A stretch of 64,000 bases of DNA from assembly GCA_001630475.1 (NCBI GenBank), contig KV419405.1, positions 66,900 through 130,899 on the forward strand, given 5' to 3'. The notes beneath the pieces were generated by a model, which saw nothing but the letters and a program-made list of their open reading frames with translations, did no database searches and was not told the origin of the DNA. Both the position numbers and the translations under genes were made by a program. Positions 13,460-26,079 of the stretch are shown here, one piece after another (the stretch's first letter is position 1; the number at the start of each line of letters is the position of its first letter). This DNA comes from Sistotremastrum niveocremeum HHB9708 (taxonomy: Eukaryota; Basidiomycota; Agaricomycetes; Sistotremastrales; Sistotremastraceae).

Positions 13460-13587
13460 CTTTCATTTTAGTTTCCATTATGGTGTATTTAGAGTATTTT
13501 TGGTTTTCGTCTACTATCCATAAATAATAAGTGATACATACAAAACAATACAACAACAATAGATTAGCAAGGGCCCAACACAGAATC

Positions 13588-14873
<1,286 letters not shown>

Positions 14874-14976
14874 CTAGCAGAGGTCGAAAGAACGGCTGGG
14901 GCGTAATAAGCAGTTGGGTGTGAGCCGAAGATGGACGGATATACGGAGAAAGCGATGACCTGATTCGCTGGCGCCG

Positions 14977-15228
14977 TCAAAGCTCGGTTACACACCCACA
15001 GTCGCCTTGCTCGCCCTCACCACCGTTCCCATCATTACGCTCTCTTCTCATGATTTCACTGTATTTCCTACACAAGCCGTCATAGTCTCTCACAACTCCT
15101 TCGCGTATTTCTAAACCTTTATCTTTAATCTCGACTTTTTCGTACATTTCGTCAGTATTCAAAGGCTGTTCCTGGCTGTCCACGCTTCCTGTCCTGCGCC
15201 GTTTCATCAAGCAGTGTCGTACATCCAT
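14977..15228 (-). CDS. Small hypothetical ORF (83 residues), doubtful
   Basis: A single ATG-started frame reads MDVRHCLMKRRRTGSVDSQE and then a charged, helix-prone segment (EKVEIKDKGLEIREGVVRDY). It has a basic start and acidic middle, and no known domain. It lies between the unknown conserved gene and HEM2, 137 bp upstream of the HEM2 ATG. It might be a short coiled-coil protein, a first exon of something else, or leader sequence. The perfect palindrome around CACGTG about 95-110 bp upstream of its ATG weakly supports a promoter here. Confidence 0.35.
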   Translation of the reverse strand: MDVRHCLMKRRRTGSVDSQEQPLNTDEMYEKVEIKDKGLEIREGVVRDYDGLCRKYSEIMRRERNDGNGGEGEQGDCGCVTEL

Positions 15229-15321
15229 TATGGCAACAGCTCTGATGATGGACCTCGACCGGGGCGCTCAGTAATACACGGTCTCCGATTGACCACTGCT
15301 TACAGTTCCGACGTTCCCGAA

Positions 15322-15337
15322 TAGTCCACGTGGACTA
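15322..15337. promoter_or_regulatory. 16-bp perfect palindrome with E-box core
   Basis: TAGTCCACGTGGACTA is a perfect dyad centred on CACGTG. It lies upstream of the 83-residue ORF and HEM2. It could be a bHLH dimer site with extended half-sites. It is too short to matter as a hairpin, and its function is inferred from symmetry alone. Confidence 0.35.
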
Positions 15338-15452
15338 CAGCTACTGTGTTACATTGTGTATGAACAAGCATAGTGCCCTAGCGCGAATACAACTACCAAG
15401 TTGCAGCAGACAGGTGACGTGAATGGCCCTATAGTCCAATGCACCAACGACG

Positions 15453-17075
15453 TCAACAGAACAGACGTTTCCACCAGTCCACAAATCTCGTCCACCACCC
15501 TCCGTTCCAGCCTTCTCCACGCTCCTCGCTACCAATCCATATTCGACCAGTACCACATCTGATGTCTTCGGGATCAGTTCCTTCACCTTCGTCCTGATCG
15601 AGCCCCTCTTCCAGATCAAACTTTCGGCGCGACGCTCCCATTGTAAATCTGGCGTGCCCGCGTGTTGAAACAAAGGTGGGAAAGAGCGATTCCAGTGAAT
15701 GGAATTCAGCATTGCTCAGATCTGGCACGACCCATGTCCGGAGCGTCTTCTCTGGCGGCCGTTCGTAGTCTGTGTTCATCTGACTTTTACTCAAAGCGAC
15801 CACATCTTCCTGCGCCGCGATGGTCGTCGGACTTTGGGGTGCTTCCTCGACCGTCAATTCTGTTGTTCCCGTTTTCGGCGTTTTTACCAGACCAGCTGAA
15901 ATGCCAGATAGTGAAGAAGAGACAGATCGAGATAGCGTTGGTGTATCTAAGAAGGGATCCGAGGGTGCTCGAATGCGGTTCTTTCGTCCCGAACCAGACG
16001 AGGGATATATCGGCTCCATGGCCATTCCTGATTCTGGAGCCTGATGTACTTCTGGCTGGTACAATTCACTTGTGGAAGATGCGGGTGGTGTGTCACTAGA
16101 GCTGGATGACTTGGTGTCCGAGAATCCGAGAACCTATCAAACCATGTATGAGCGGATGAGCAATCCCGAACAAAATACTCCTTACTCCTTTCAGAATATC
16201 AATGGCTTCAAGCATGAAGTCCTTTCCGCTAGAGGATCATCAGGGCAATGTCAGCAAAAGGCTAGATTGAAAACAAGCTTGTACTAACGCTGATTCTTGG
16301 AAGACCGCATCGTCAAACTCCCACTCTAACCTTTTGGACCCAGCCCCGCCAAGTTTATTCGGCAACGTCTGTAGTCGCATAATCGCCCACAGAGCATGGA
16401 AGAATGGAGTTGTACCGGGAATGCCAGGGGTGCACCAGGCACGCACAAATCGAGAGAAGCGCTCGTATCTCTCCTTTCGAGCGACTGGACCAGCAAGATT
16501 GGCACGTGCAAGCGGCGTCAAAGATCCGCCGGGGTGTGTCGATGATAACTGTGCTTTGAATTCAGCTAGTCGGCGTGCTGTCGTTGAAGCATGATAAGCA
16601 GAACGGATGGCAGCTTGAAGTCGGATGTATGGGGCTCTCTGGGAGGTGGGGAGGTTGTTCATAATTTGTGAGACGGCGCGTCCTGACGCATCGTCTTGGT
16701 CGTAGTACCTGTGGAACATCCATCGTAAACAAAACCTCGGGAACAAGACCTTGTCTCTCACCATGAACGACAGTGAGCTGCAAATTCCTCAAGTTCTCGG
16801 CGTGTGTCGGCGGGAGGCGGCGTCGTGCGCCGGGCACGGCCTTGAGCTCCGCCTCGCATCTTATATGATGAAGAAAAAGTGGACGATGTAGGTGAAAGCT
16901 GATATGATCTCGATGAACCAAGAGGTGTAGTAGATCGTGAAGGAGATCTCGAGGAAGAGGGCGGATTGTACAAGAAAGGAGTTGAGTCTTGAGGCTTGGA
17001 TGCCGAAGTCTGAAGCGAGAGCCGCAGAGGCGGTGGTGGTGGCGGTCGTGTGCGCGCAGTGTCAAGGATTGACAT
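15453..17075 (-). CDS. Conserved fungal protein of unknown function
   Basis: ATG at 17075 gives MSILDTARTRPPPPPP and a P/S-rich disordered region of about 80 residues. RRELEEFAAHCRSWYYDQDD is formed by an intron inside the Trp codon and begins the folded part: ASGRAVSQIMNNLPTSQRAP, AAIRSAYHASTTARRLAEFK, then RFSRFVRAWCTPGIPGTTPF and WEFDDAVFQESAGKDFMLEA joined over an intron. Another intron leads into VLGFSDTKSSSSSDTPPASS and a long S/T-rich tail, ending in a tryptophan-rich stretch (GWNGGWWTRFVDWWKRLFC). The exon joins keep frame and look like selected coding sequence. I do not recognise the family. The tail could be membrane-active or amphipathic, but that is a guess. Confidence 0.7.
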
Positions 17076-17431
17076 GGTTAAATCTAGTCGAGTTCGTTGG
17101 TGAGAACGAAGGTAAAAGCGCTCTCAGAGTTGAACGCCTCAGCGGGGTAAAGGAGTGGTACAAGGGAAGGAGATATCGACCGTGAGACAATGCCGATATG
17201 CGTACGCTTACCCGACGGCCGAGACTCACTGCCGAGACCAGTCTCGGGTGAGTCGGCTCTTGGAAAAAATAGGCACATAAATCAACTCATATTCACAGCA
17301 CGAAGTAAACGGGAAACGACAGTATTTGACAAAAGAACGTGGCAGTCAAGAAGACCATTACATCCCCGAAAAGCGCCGGGATACAACAATTATTGTAACA
17401 GAGAGTTCGGGAAACGGACACCAGCGACGCC
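17076..17431. other. Intergenic stretch, no gene seen
   Basis: This is the promoter side of the unknown gene (start at 17075) and the 3' side of the secreted-protein gene. No open frame in it is convincing, and I see no repeat or RNA. Confidence 0.55.
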
Positions 17432-18542
17432 TTAAGTGTTGGGAACGAAAGTGAAGGTCACAATCTTGATCTGGTCCCCGTATGAAGCAGAAAAGGCGGC
17501 GGGGTCGCCTGAGAAACCCAGGTCAGAGTAAGTCTTGTCGTAGAACAGGATGACATCAGTGCGAGCTGGGGAACGTGATAAGTCGAGGCATTCGACGAAT
17601 GAAATAGCCAGTTACCTCCGGTTGAGTCTGCCCAACTGGCGGAAATGTCGTTGGTCAGGGGGTTGAAGACCCAGATCTTGCTTTCGCCGGGTTCACCCAC
17701 GGGGTTGGGCGTGTTTGCGGGCTTGTTGGAAGCTGGCGTTTATGAGCTACAGCCAGTTCACTCAACAACACGAACATACCTTGGACAGCAGTCAAGAACG
17801 CATATCTGTCGAATATATCTGAGTAAAGGTCTTATAAGATGATCCAAGATGTTTCCACATACGCATCGCTGGAAGGGCCGAAAGTAGGACCGGCGTAGCC
17901 CTGGGCAGCACCAAAGTCTGGCTCAGCTTCGTTGGCCACGGCAATGTTGATGTAGCCGTCCGTTGCTTTAGGGATGGTGAACGTAGCAGCCTTGGCAGGA
18001 CTTTGGGTCAAGGTGAAGGTGCCGAAAGTAGCTGGTGAAGAATACGATGAGGAGTGAGGACTACCCCAACGGAAAAGACGTACAAAGAGCCTCCGCGATG
18101 TAGCCAATCACTTTTCCGGCGGGACCGACGACGGCGATGATGCCCTTTTGCCTACGAACAGAGACGTTCGACGGGGATTCCTCGCCGTTAATGAGAGCCA
18201 CTTACTTGGTCGCAGTTATACTAGGAGAAGCCCTTTTCGCCATCTCTTATTTGGAATATCAGCAGATGCAAACTGTCATTCAGGCATGTACGCACCCATG
18301 GGGGTGGGTCTCCTCTTGATCATGCGAGTAGGGATGGAATCAGGCTTGCTGGGGGGAAGGCCTGCTGCCAAAAGGGCCGCGTTTGACAAGGGCGCGAAAT
18401 CGATATTGGGTTGCACGACTTCTCCATTAATCAGAGGGTGTGATAAAACTTTTCCAAGCAGGTCAATGTGAGGCTTGCTAGAGAGGGCGGAGCCAGCGAA
18501 AAGTGCGCCGATTAAAAAGAGGGAAGAGAGCGGGGAGCGCAT
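17432..18542 (-). CDS. Small secreted protein with signal peptide
   Basis: ATG at 18542 gives MRSPLSSLFLIGALFAGSAL, a clear signal peptide with likely cleavage after SALS-S. The mature part has NGEVVQPNIDFAPLSNAALL, KGIIAVVGPAGKVIGYIAEAL, FGTFTLTQSPAKAATFTIPK, INIAVANEAEPDFGAAQGYA and a C-terminal domain with WVFNPLTNDISASWADSTG and IKIVTFTFVPNT. About five introns split it. Proteins of this layout, with a V-V-x-W/F-x-P..W-x-N/D pattern and a VTFTFV ending, are common among secreted proteins of unknown role in mushroom-forming fungi. I see no catalytic motif. Extracellular or cell-wall location is inferred from the signal peptide. Confidence 0.75.
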
Positions 18543-21219
18543 CCTTGCAGCAAACTGAGGTCTAAGGGAGAACTACAGAGGAAACGTGGAGGGAATAAGT
18601 GGGCAGGCGACCTTATATGAGGCTGGAAATCGATTGTCCGCACAATATTTGAGAAAATATTGCAACGATCGAGAGCACCTGGTGACATGCTTATCAGTCA
18701 TTTTTGCGAGGTCGTGACCTGCCGACGTTCGAAAAGAAGCTCCAAGCACATATCGGAAATGGCGAATTCCGGGATGTTTGAGCACCAACGACGGCGTAAT
18801 AATACGGGACTGCAGCTGCTATACGATGCATTTCGAATGGCGGGTGCCGCAAACAACAGACAGGACCGGACTTGCGAAGAAGAAAGACATTCGGGTCGAT
18901 AAGAGCGACTTTCCCAGTTTCAAGAAGCAGAACAGCCATGCTAACAGAGAGCGTTCGAGAGCAAAGTTTCTCCGAGGGTACAAGATGGGGTGCCGATCGG
19001 GCCGCTCGCCGACAGAACAGGCACACAAGTTCGCTGCCCAAGACGGCACTTGCACTCGAAAACAAAGTCGGTGAGCTCTCTTTAGGGGTCCGGGACCAAG
19101 TTGGCGCACGACTGGAGCAGAGAAGACCAGTCAGTCGAGACAGGAGAGAACCTAAGCGTCAGGGTGTTTGTCGCCACGGTGTCTCCCGCAAATTCCGTGC
19201 CTGGCGACACTCCGATCCTCGATCACTTCCTAATCGGGATACTCGTCCGGACATATCGGTTCAACACCTCCGCTACAACTGCCGGCCATGTCCAGTCAGC
19301 CAGTTCTCTGCAATTGGTTCGTTCTGAATATTTACTTTGCATACCAGTCATGCACTAGCCAGTGACTCACTTGACGTCCTTCCATGCTTGCAAAGTCGCC
19401 GCCACCTCGACGCATGAGCGAAGCGCACGACGCTCAGTCGCCACAGATCATTCACAAAACAGACTGACACATCCTATGCCATGGCGGAGGTACAGTGCTC
19501 TTGCGCGTATGCACTTGATAACAGGTACGAAAGCGTCGCTCAACCAGCGCACATAACAAGTGGATGACAACACAGGCCCGCATGTCACTCTGTTGCTCTC
19601 GAGCTAGCCCAGGAAACTTGTTCTCATGCTCTGGGTAGTACGCTATGGCTCTGCATATGCTGGTGTTGCAGCCGGGACTCCGAATGTCGCGCTGGACCGC
19701 GCAATAAAGATGCATCTCTCCTCTATTCCGTTAATCGCGTACCAAGAGCATCAATGCGCAGCCCTGTGGGATACCGATGTGCGAGTCAAACAAAGTTCAC
19801 CCGTGGAATCTCGATGGCAATACATTCCTAGGCTTTCGTCCTCGGAGCGTCTCAGAAAATGCCGATTGATATCACTGTCTCACCTGCAATCCGACTCACG
19901 TCTTCGCCAGCAATTCATTTCAATTCGCAATTTGCCTTTGTGCCTCCAGCGCTGTCTCCCGAAGCTGTCACGTTACATTGGTCGCTGCCTTCGTCATTTC
20001 CAAGACAAGACGTAGGGCTTCGCACTTTTGAGCAATCATATCTCGAGCCTCATTTCCGCTGAGCTGCATTGCCGTTTCTCGCGGCTTCAATAAGTTGGAA
20101 GTGAACGTGCTTGCATATCGTGCATTGTTCTGGCTTACAATCGGTCATGAAGGTGTAATGACAAAGCCTACGAGAGGTACTCTATCTTTATTGACTCGAG
20201 GATTTTTATTGGCCAGAGGATGCTCCACACTGTTGCAAGTCAGGTCCCGTAATCGAATTCGGAAAATGCACAAGGGTGATCTGGTTACCAAGAATGCCAT
20301 GAAGCCATGTCTGCTCGGAGTGCCGCTCGCATAGGCCAGTGGAAACGCGATTCATTTCACACGGTGACCAGATGGCGCGGCGCAGTTATCAATTAACGAT
20401 TACCGTTCGAAGAGCATGACAGTCGACATGAAGAGGTTGGTACCAAAGGACTGGGACCCTATGGACTGAGCCTGGTATGTTCTGTTTTCCCGCGGCGAGA
20501 ATGAGCTACCTCGAGTTAGCAGCAATGTAGGGCGGCGGAGAACGGTGGATCGAAGCGGAGGGCATGTTCTCCTGTCGATCATGGCTGGGCGGCAGAGGAG
20601 AGGTTGGAGGTTGGGTTGTGTCGGCCACGCGGTTGATTGGAAGAGGCTCAAACGACTTGGAGGGGCCGACAGAACGTATCAATTCAAATCAAGATCGAGG
20701 GACAGATGATGAGTTGGCCGATGATGTGGATGATGGGAAAGAGAAGAGGTGCTAAAGCCTCCGTTAAGTCGGTTATCAGCCCAATACCCGAGTTCCTGAT
20801 CGCAGAAAATAAGCGAGAATATTGGGTGCTGACGAGAGGTGCGCAGAAAAGCAGGGGATATTGCATTTCGGACGCGGACGTGCGATGGACGCGCACTCGA
20901 ATATATTGTGTCGGGGGGCGGGGGCGCAGGCGCGACGGGCGCGGGACCGGCTACCTAACGAGATGCGAATGGCCGAGGGTGGATGCCGAAACGGTGACTT
21001 CGGAGCCGGACGGCCAAAAACCCCGGAATGACGCATCGAGCGTCGGAGATACGAGGAAATCTGAGCGCATGGTCCCAAAGACCCCGAACGGTTCCTGAGC
21101 CTCGGCAGATCGTAGATCCATATGTTCTCGCTACCTCCGCCGAATTCCGATCCGGCGCTGCGCTCTTAGTACATCTACCCTGCACTTCTTGTCCGGACTG
21201 TCCTCGACTCGCTGCCGCC
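18543..21219. other. 2.7-kb gene-poor stretch upstream of the CSL gene
   Basis: Open frames of up to about 150 codons occur on both strands here, but none has a recognisable domain, codon pattern or splice structure, and many overlap each other. At 18643-18662 there is a short hairpin (CAATATTT gag AAATATTG type). Between about 20775 and 20835 two arms (TCAGC-CCAATA and TATTGGGTGCTGA) form an imperfect inverted repeat. About 20905-20950 is GC-rich. The most likely content is a long promoter and 5' leader for the CSL gene. A degraded element or a non-coding transcript cannot be ruled out. Confidence 0.5.
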
Positions 21220-24200
21220 ATGTTCGACTCTGCTGAATCTTCGCTCGTATCGACTTCATCATGGGGCGACGAACGACAGCCACAACACGACGACTTTAAC
21301 AACCACTTTGCCCACGTCGAGTTCGACGCCCTGCACGCCGCCGCCGCCTCCGCCTCTGCTCACCACCAGCCATTTGACCAGCAGCAACCCCAGCCCGCAC
21401 CCCACTTTGACATCTTCTCCAACCCGACATCCAACCCCTTTGGCACGGCGCGTTACCGACCAACAGTCACCACATCTGGTCTCCCGACCCAGCAGTCCCA
21501 TTCCACCCCGCCGTTTGGCTTCCCGCCGCAGGACCTGTATCCAACGCAGTCTCCATTCGCAGACCCGCTCAATTCAGCACCATACGACTTCTTGGGCTCA
21601 ATGAATGCTTTCGCGTCAGCAGGCAACTCCGCATCAATGCCTTCGTCAGCGACAAGCTCGTCGCACCCCTCCCACAGCCACGACCTCGTCAGGTCACAGC
21701 CACGCCCCTCGTACCTCCCTTCCCCGTCCTCTGCGTCGCCGTCGTTCCCTGACTTCATGTTGGACGCCCACCGTGCTTCAGCCAATTACACGGCACCCCG
21801 CAACATCTTCTCGGACTTTTCCTCGCCATCGGCTCTCGGCCTAGGACTCGGCATCAACAACTCCGCCGACTTCCATACTCCGCAGCAATTCCCCGACTCC
21901 CTTGATATGCTCTCCGCCTTGAAAGCAGATCCAATTGCTTTCCAGGACCGGCATTTCTCCTCAGATGCCTCGCTCAGAAACCTGGGCGTCGTCGATGACA
22001 GACTCGGAAGCTTGCATTTGCACCAGAGTCGCTCCAGTCGTCCTGGCAGCGATCTCGAGTCTTTTGTCCGGTATGTCCGTTGCCTCCCGCTCGACGCGCT
22101 CAAACTCTGATCTCCTTTTTTTTTGGCTTCGATTTTTTCGAATAGCCCTTTCTTGGATCAGTACATAAAAGCGCCTAACAGACTCGCGCACGGCGAGCGC
22201 ACTTTGATCGTCATGTCGTCAAAGGTCGCTCAAAAGTCTTACGGCACCGAGAAGCGTTTCCTGTGTCCTCCGCCAACCGCGATCATGATTGGAAATTCAT
22301 GGTGGTCAGACTCTGTTCGACACGGCGAAGAGCCCAAGCAAGCCCCTCCCCGCGTCGTCATCTCTATTTCTGGAGAGCCTGCTCCTCAGGAAGGGCCCAT
22401 TGAATGGACTAGCGCGTCCGGCAAAACATTTGATGTCGCGGATCCCCCGACTGGAACCACTTTCCTCGGGAGATGCGTTGGTAAACAGCTGTTTATCAGT
22501 GACGTCGACGAGAAGAAGAAGAAGGTCGAAGCCCTCGTCAAAATCATGGCTCCTGTCGCGGACGACGAACCGGACAGAGTTATCGGCACGTTCCCTAGCA
22601 GGCCTATCAAGGTCATCTCCAAGCCTAGTAAAAAGAGGCAGAGTGCCAAAAATCTGGAGCGTAAGTCCCTTCTTTCGAATTTCGCCGCGCCCCTAGAGTT
22701 AACCATTCTCCCTTAGTGTGTATTAATCACGGCTCCACCATCTCCCTCTTCCACCGACTTCGCTCGCAAACTGTTTCGACCAAATACCTGTGTGTTTCCG
22801 GTTCGGGCGCGTCGTTCAAGGGTTCAGATGGACAACCCCTACTTGGTGTCGACCAGCGATCACGAGTCGCTACACCCTCCTTCATCGCTCGCACGGCTAG
22901 CTGGGGTTAGTACTTGTGTCGTAATCGGACCTTTACCATTCATCTAACTATGCTTGCAGACCCCTTCGTGATGTACATCGTTGACGTTAACAAACCAGCC
23001 AGCGGTATCGATGCTCCTCCCCCTCCCCCTCCACAACCCGATTACCCCTCCCCTCCTCCCAACGCCATCCCTTTCACCAGTAATGGGTCTCAAATACCCA
23101 TATACTACAACCAAACCGTCGTTCTTCAATGTCTCGTGTCTGGCGTCGTTTCACCGGTCCTAATCATCCGCAAGGTTGATCACGGGACAGTCGTTGTCGG
23201 CGGTGGCCTGCAGGAAGGCGCCAAGGGCGTGCCTGATCACTTCTGTGCACCTGGCGAGGTGTGCGGAGATCCAGTCTCACAACTTCATAAGATCGCGTTC
23301 GAAGTTTACGATGCCGCTAAAGCCGTTCCGCAGCCAGGCACTCCGGGGGCAACCGGCGCTTTCCTCAGTTGCATGGGAGAGAAAGTAAACACATACCGCC
23401 CGGTCGAAGGACGACAGTGGAACAGTCCACAAAATTCATCACGCGGTTCCAACTCGCCATCCATCCCATCATCACCCATGCCTTCGACGCCAAGCAGTCT
23501 AGGACCTTCTAGCGTCGGCCCCGACTACTTCTCGGCTGCTGGTTCGAGTACGGGAAGCGTCCCTCCATCCCCCACCTCCTTCGACTTCCCTTCAAGCGAT
23601 GGTGGTCGCGTCAAGAAGCGCAAGCGGGGTAGCATCAGCAACTCGCCCGGAATGACTAAAGCCTCTGCAGCATCGGCCAAAGGGCGGCGCCGCCAAAACT
23701 CAGCGAGTTCGGTGTCTTCCTCGAGAGCCGGTGGCTACTCAGGTGGTAGCGAACATTCTGCCTCATCAGGCGCACTATGGGCCGTCGACATTGGTGAAAC
23801 GAGCGTCTGGACTATCGTTGGCACCGATCAAGTTCGCTACAATTTCTACGTCCCTCCCGCTCTCTTCAACACTCCCACTCCTTCGCATGGCGTCTCTCCC
23901 GGTTCGTTCCCTGTCCCCGCCAAGCAAGTGACACCATTCCCCGCCGTCGTCAAATACCTGCCACCTGATCGTGCATCTGAAGCCCCGAAGTCGAACTGTG
24001 CATCATCTCGGGCAGTCATGGCGAAGCCTAATCCACACGCGAGCAAGATGCTAACGGTGTATGGAGAAAATTTCTCAAAGTCGGAGCCTGTTACGGTCTT
24101 CTTTGGAAGTACACCCTCGCCGTTCGTCGAGATCAGATGCACAGAGGTGTTGGGCTGCACTCCACCTGAAGAGCCCTTGCCAAAACGAGTGCCGATTGTC

Positions 24201-24251
24201 CTCGTCAGAGGAGACGGCGTCATATTCCCTTCATCTACGCTGTATCCTTAG
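21220..24251 (+). CDS. CSL (Su(H)/CBF1/LAG-1) family transcription factor
   Basis: ATG at 21220 (CCGCCATGTTC). Four exons: 21220-22070, 22146-22660, 22717-22905 and 22960-24251, about 948 residues. The first about 280 residues are disordered (H, Q, P, S rich). The Rel-like N domain follows (RPFLDQYIKAPNRLAHGE, SSKVAQKSYGTEKRFLCPPP, IMIGNSWW), then the beta-trefoil domain (GRCVGKQLFISDVDEKKK, HGSTISLFHRLRSQTVSTKY) with a proline-rich insertion near PPPPPPQPDYPSPPPN, LHKIAFEVYDA, WTIVGTDQVRYNFYVPPALF, and a C-terminal TIG part (TVYGENFSKSEPVTVFFG). CSL proteins bind GTG(G/A)GAA. Fungal members (Cbf11/Cbf12) act without Notch in adhesion, lipid and cell-cycle control. A serine-rich insert at about 23400-23750 splits the BTD. 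The TIG end stops at STLYP, slightly short of animal forms. Confidence 0.92.
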
Positions 24252-24471
24252 TTTTCTTCTGTTCATCTTTGTTCATCTGTCGTTTCGCTATCACTTTTGC
24301 TTCTTGTTGACGGTATTGGCCTCCTGTCTCGCATTTTCATCATCGCTTGCCGCTCTCTTTTCTCTTGTTTCATGTCATCTTGGATCATCTCAACTGTAAA
24401 TTGCACTTCAAATCTAATCATAAACAGGATGTAAAAATAATATCAATACATATTCTCATCGGAACCGTTGA

Positions 24472-25929
24472 TCATGCTGGGTTCGAATCTTTGTCCGACA
24501 CTCTATCGAGGGCCGATCGGGCGGTTCGATCACGGACTCCCTTTAGGAATGGCACCAGTTCCGTCCCTCCCGTTCCTTTCAGATTTGAGCCATGCGTTTC
24601 GGTGGCGAGAAGATTAGATGGAGTGCTGCGGGCCTGACTAATGATGTACGATGTGACAATTTGGATATGTCCGTCCCTGAAGATCTTGAGCGCCTGAATT
24701 GCCGAATTATAGGCTTGTGTGAAGCCTTCATTGTGCGAGGTTTGCACAAGGTCTCGAATTCGACGTGGCTCCGCAGCCAAATGCGTCAGAAAAGCGCGGT
24801 GATGGCGCGGCATATACGCTTTCATTCGCTCCAGAAAAGGCTTCTCGTGCGTTTCCGAGTGGGACATTACAGCGTGTGTCTTCTCATCGACGCTTAAGAA
24901 GATGTCCAGGGCGTAGATCAAAGAGCTTTGCCCAGCACTGGGTCCTGACATCTCGATCGGCTGTAGGAAGCCGAATTTCTCTGCATCCTGGAACAACCAT
25001 TGATTCGTGGGATTCGGACCGGAGTCCACTCCACGGAACCATGGCCTGACAACGTTGTAAAACACAGAAGGATCGCACCCTTGCCGCACGGCATGCAGCG
25101 TCGAGGTTAAATCGTGTATGACCATAGCGAGCTTGTCAAGGTACCCGGAAATGCGACGTATGGCGATTTCGTCACCTATAAAGGCTTCGTCTAAAGATGC
25201 TCTCATGAGATCGAGGGCTTCAACGCCTCGGAGTTCGATGCGCGATGATGTCAAATAGAAGTGGCATTCATCGGGAGTGCCCGAGGCCGTTGTGACGACT
25301 CGGATGTTTTGTTCAGAGACTGGGAGACTGGGATCTATAGGGGCCCAGTTGTACAGTACGGTGTCCGCGTACGTCAGGACAGGGGGTAATTGGAGCGAGG
25401 CAGAAACTCTCAGCAGTGGGATACCAATGGCACAAGGAATGATGGTCGACGAAGAGTTTGGATCTTTCGAGTGCGAGTGGACATATATATGCAGCAAGAA
25501 AGCGAGGACGAGATGTGCTCGGCGCAACAGAGGTTCTGACGAGATAAAATCCACTGTGTCGAGAATTGGCATCTAGACAGAAAGGCCCAGATTATCAGAT
25601 AACTATATGCTTGGGTAATATCGCCGAGATGGGCCGACCTTTTCTATGCGTTGACGCCATACTTCGGATCTTTCGAGGTCTGCGGTGGTTATGGCCAGCG
25701 AGTCGCCGACGATGAACGGGTGCGTCAGCACGGCATCAAGAGCAGACTCCCAAAGCTCCCATTTGTCGGGAAGGCGAGTGAGAGGAGGTTGGTGGGGCAT
25801 GAAACCAGTTCGCGGGTCGACGTCGAAGTCGTGAGCCGCTAAGGTGGTGGTATCTGTCTGGCCTTGCAAGATACCATATTCAAGATTTGGCCGTGGAAGA
25901 TCTAGGAAGTGTAGGGGCTCATTAGACAT
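24472..25929 (-). CDS. IDO: Indoleamine 2,3-dioxygenase family haem enzyme
   Basis: Opens the indole ring of L-tryptophan to N-formylkynurenine, feeding NAD+ synthesis and Trp breakdown. Two exons: the first starts MSNEPLHFLDLPRPNLEYGI and holds GFMPHQPPLTRLPDKWELWE. The second holds PWFRGVDSGP, the loop EMSGPSAGQSSLIYALDIFL, MPRHHRAFLTHL, the proximal haem-histidine region RDGHIQIVTSYI, and LKGTGGTELVPFLKGVRDRT. About 460 residues, which fits fungal IDOs. All key motifs are present, so it looks active. Its start is divergent from the small membrane protein gene, with 150 bp between them. Confidence 0.93.
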
Positions 25930-26079
25930 GGTGGTTAGGAGTAAGTTAAATAAATAAGAAAATTGGCGTTGATGGACGAAGAGATCGTTTTTCCGAGTTC
26001 CGATGCCGATCTGAAATATCCCCCTGAGCGCTATTGCCAGTGCTCCTGGATGCTCTCTGCGTCGTCGAGCTGATCGTCC

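Noticed and set aside
18694-19327. Overlapping frames of 123 and 151 codons on opposite strands in the gene-poor stretch
   Set aside because: They shadow each other, show no recognised motif, and no exon structure could be built.
20637-21098. 153-codon frame before the CSL start
   Set aside because: Arg/Thr-rich, no family resemblance, ends just before the CSL gene. More likely leader sequence.
24470-24500. GGTTCGAATC-like box resembling a tRNA T-loop
   Set aside because: It lies inside the last exon of the IDO gene, and no A box or cloverleaf could be found around it.
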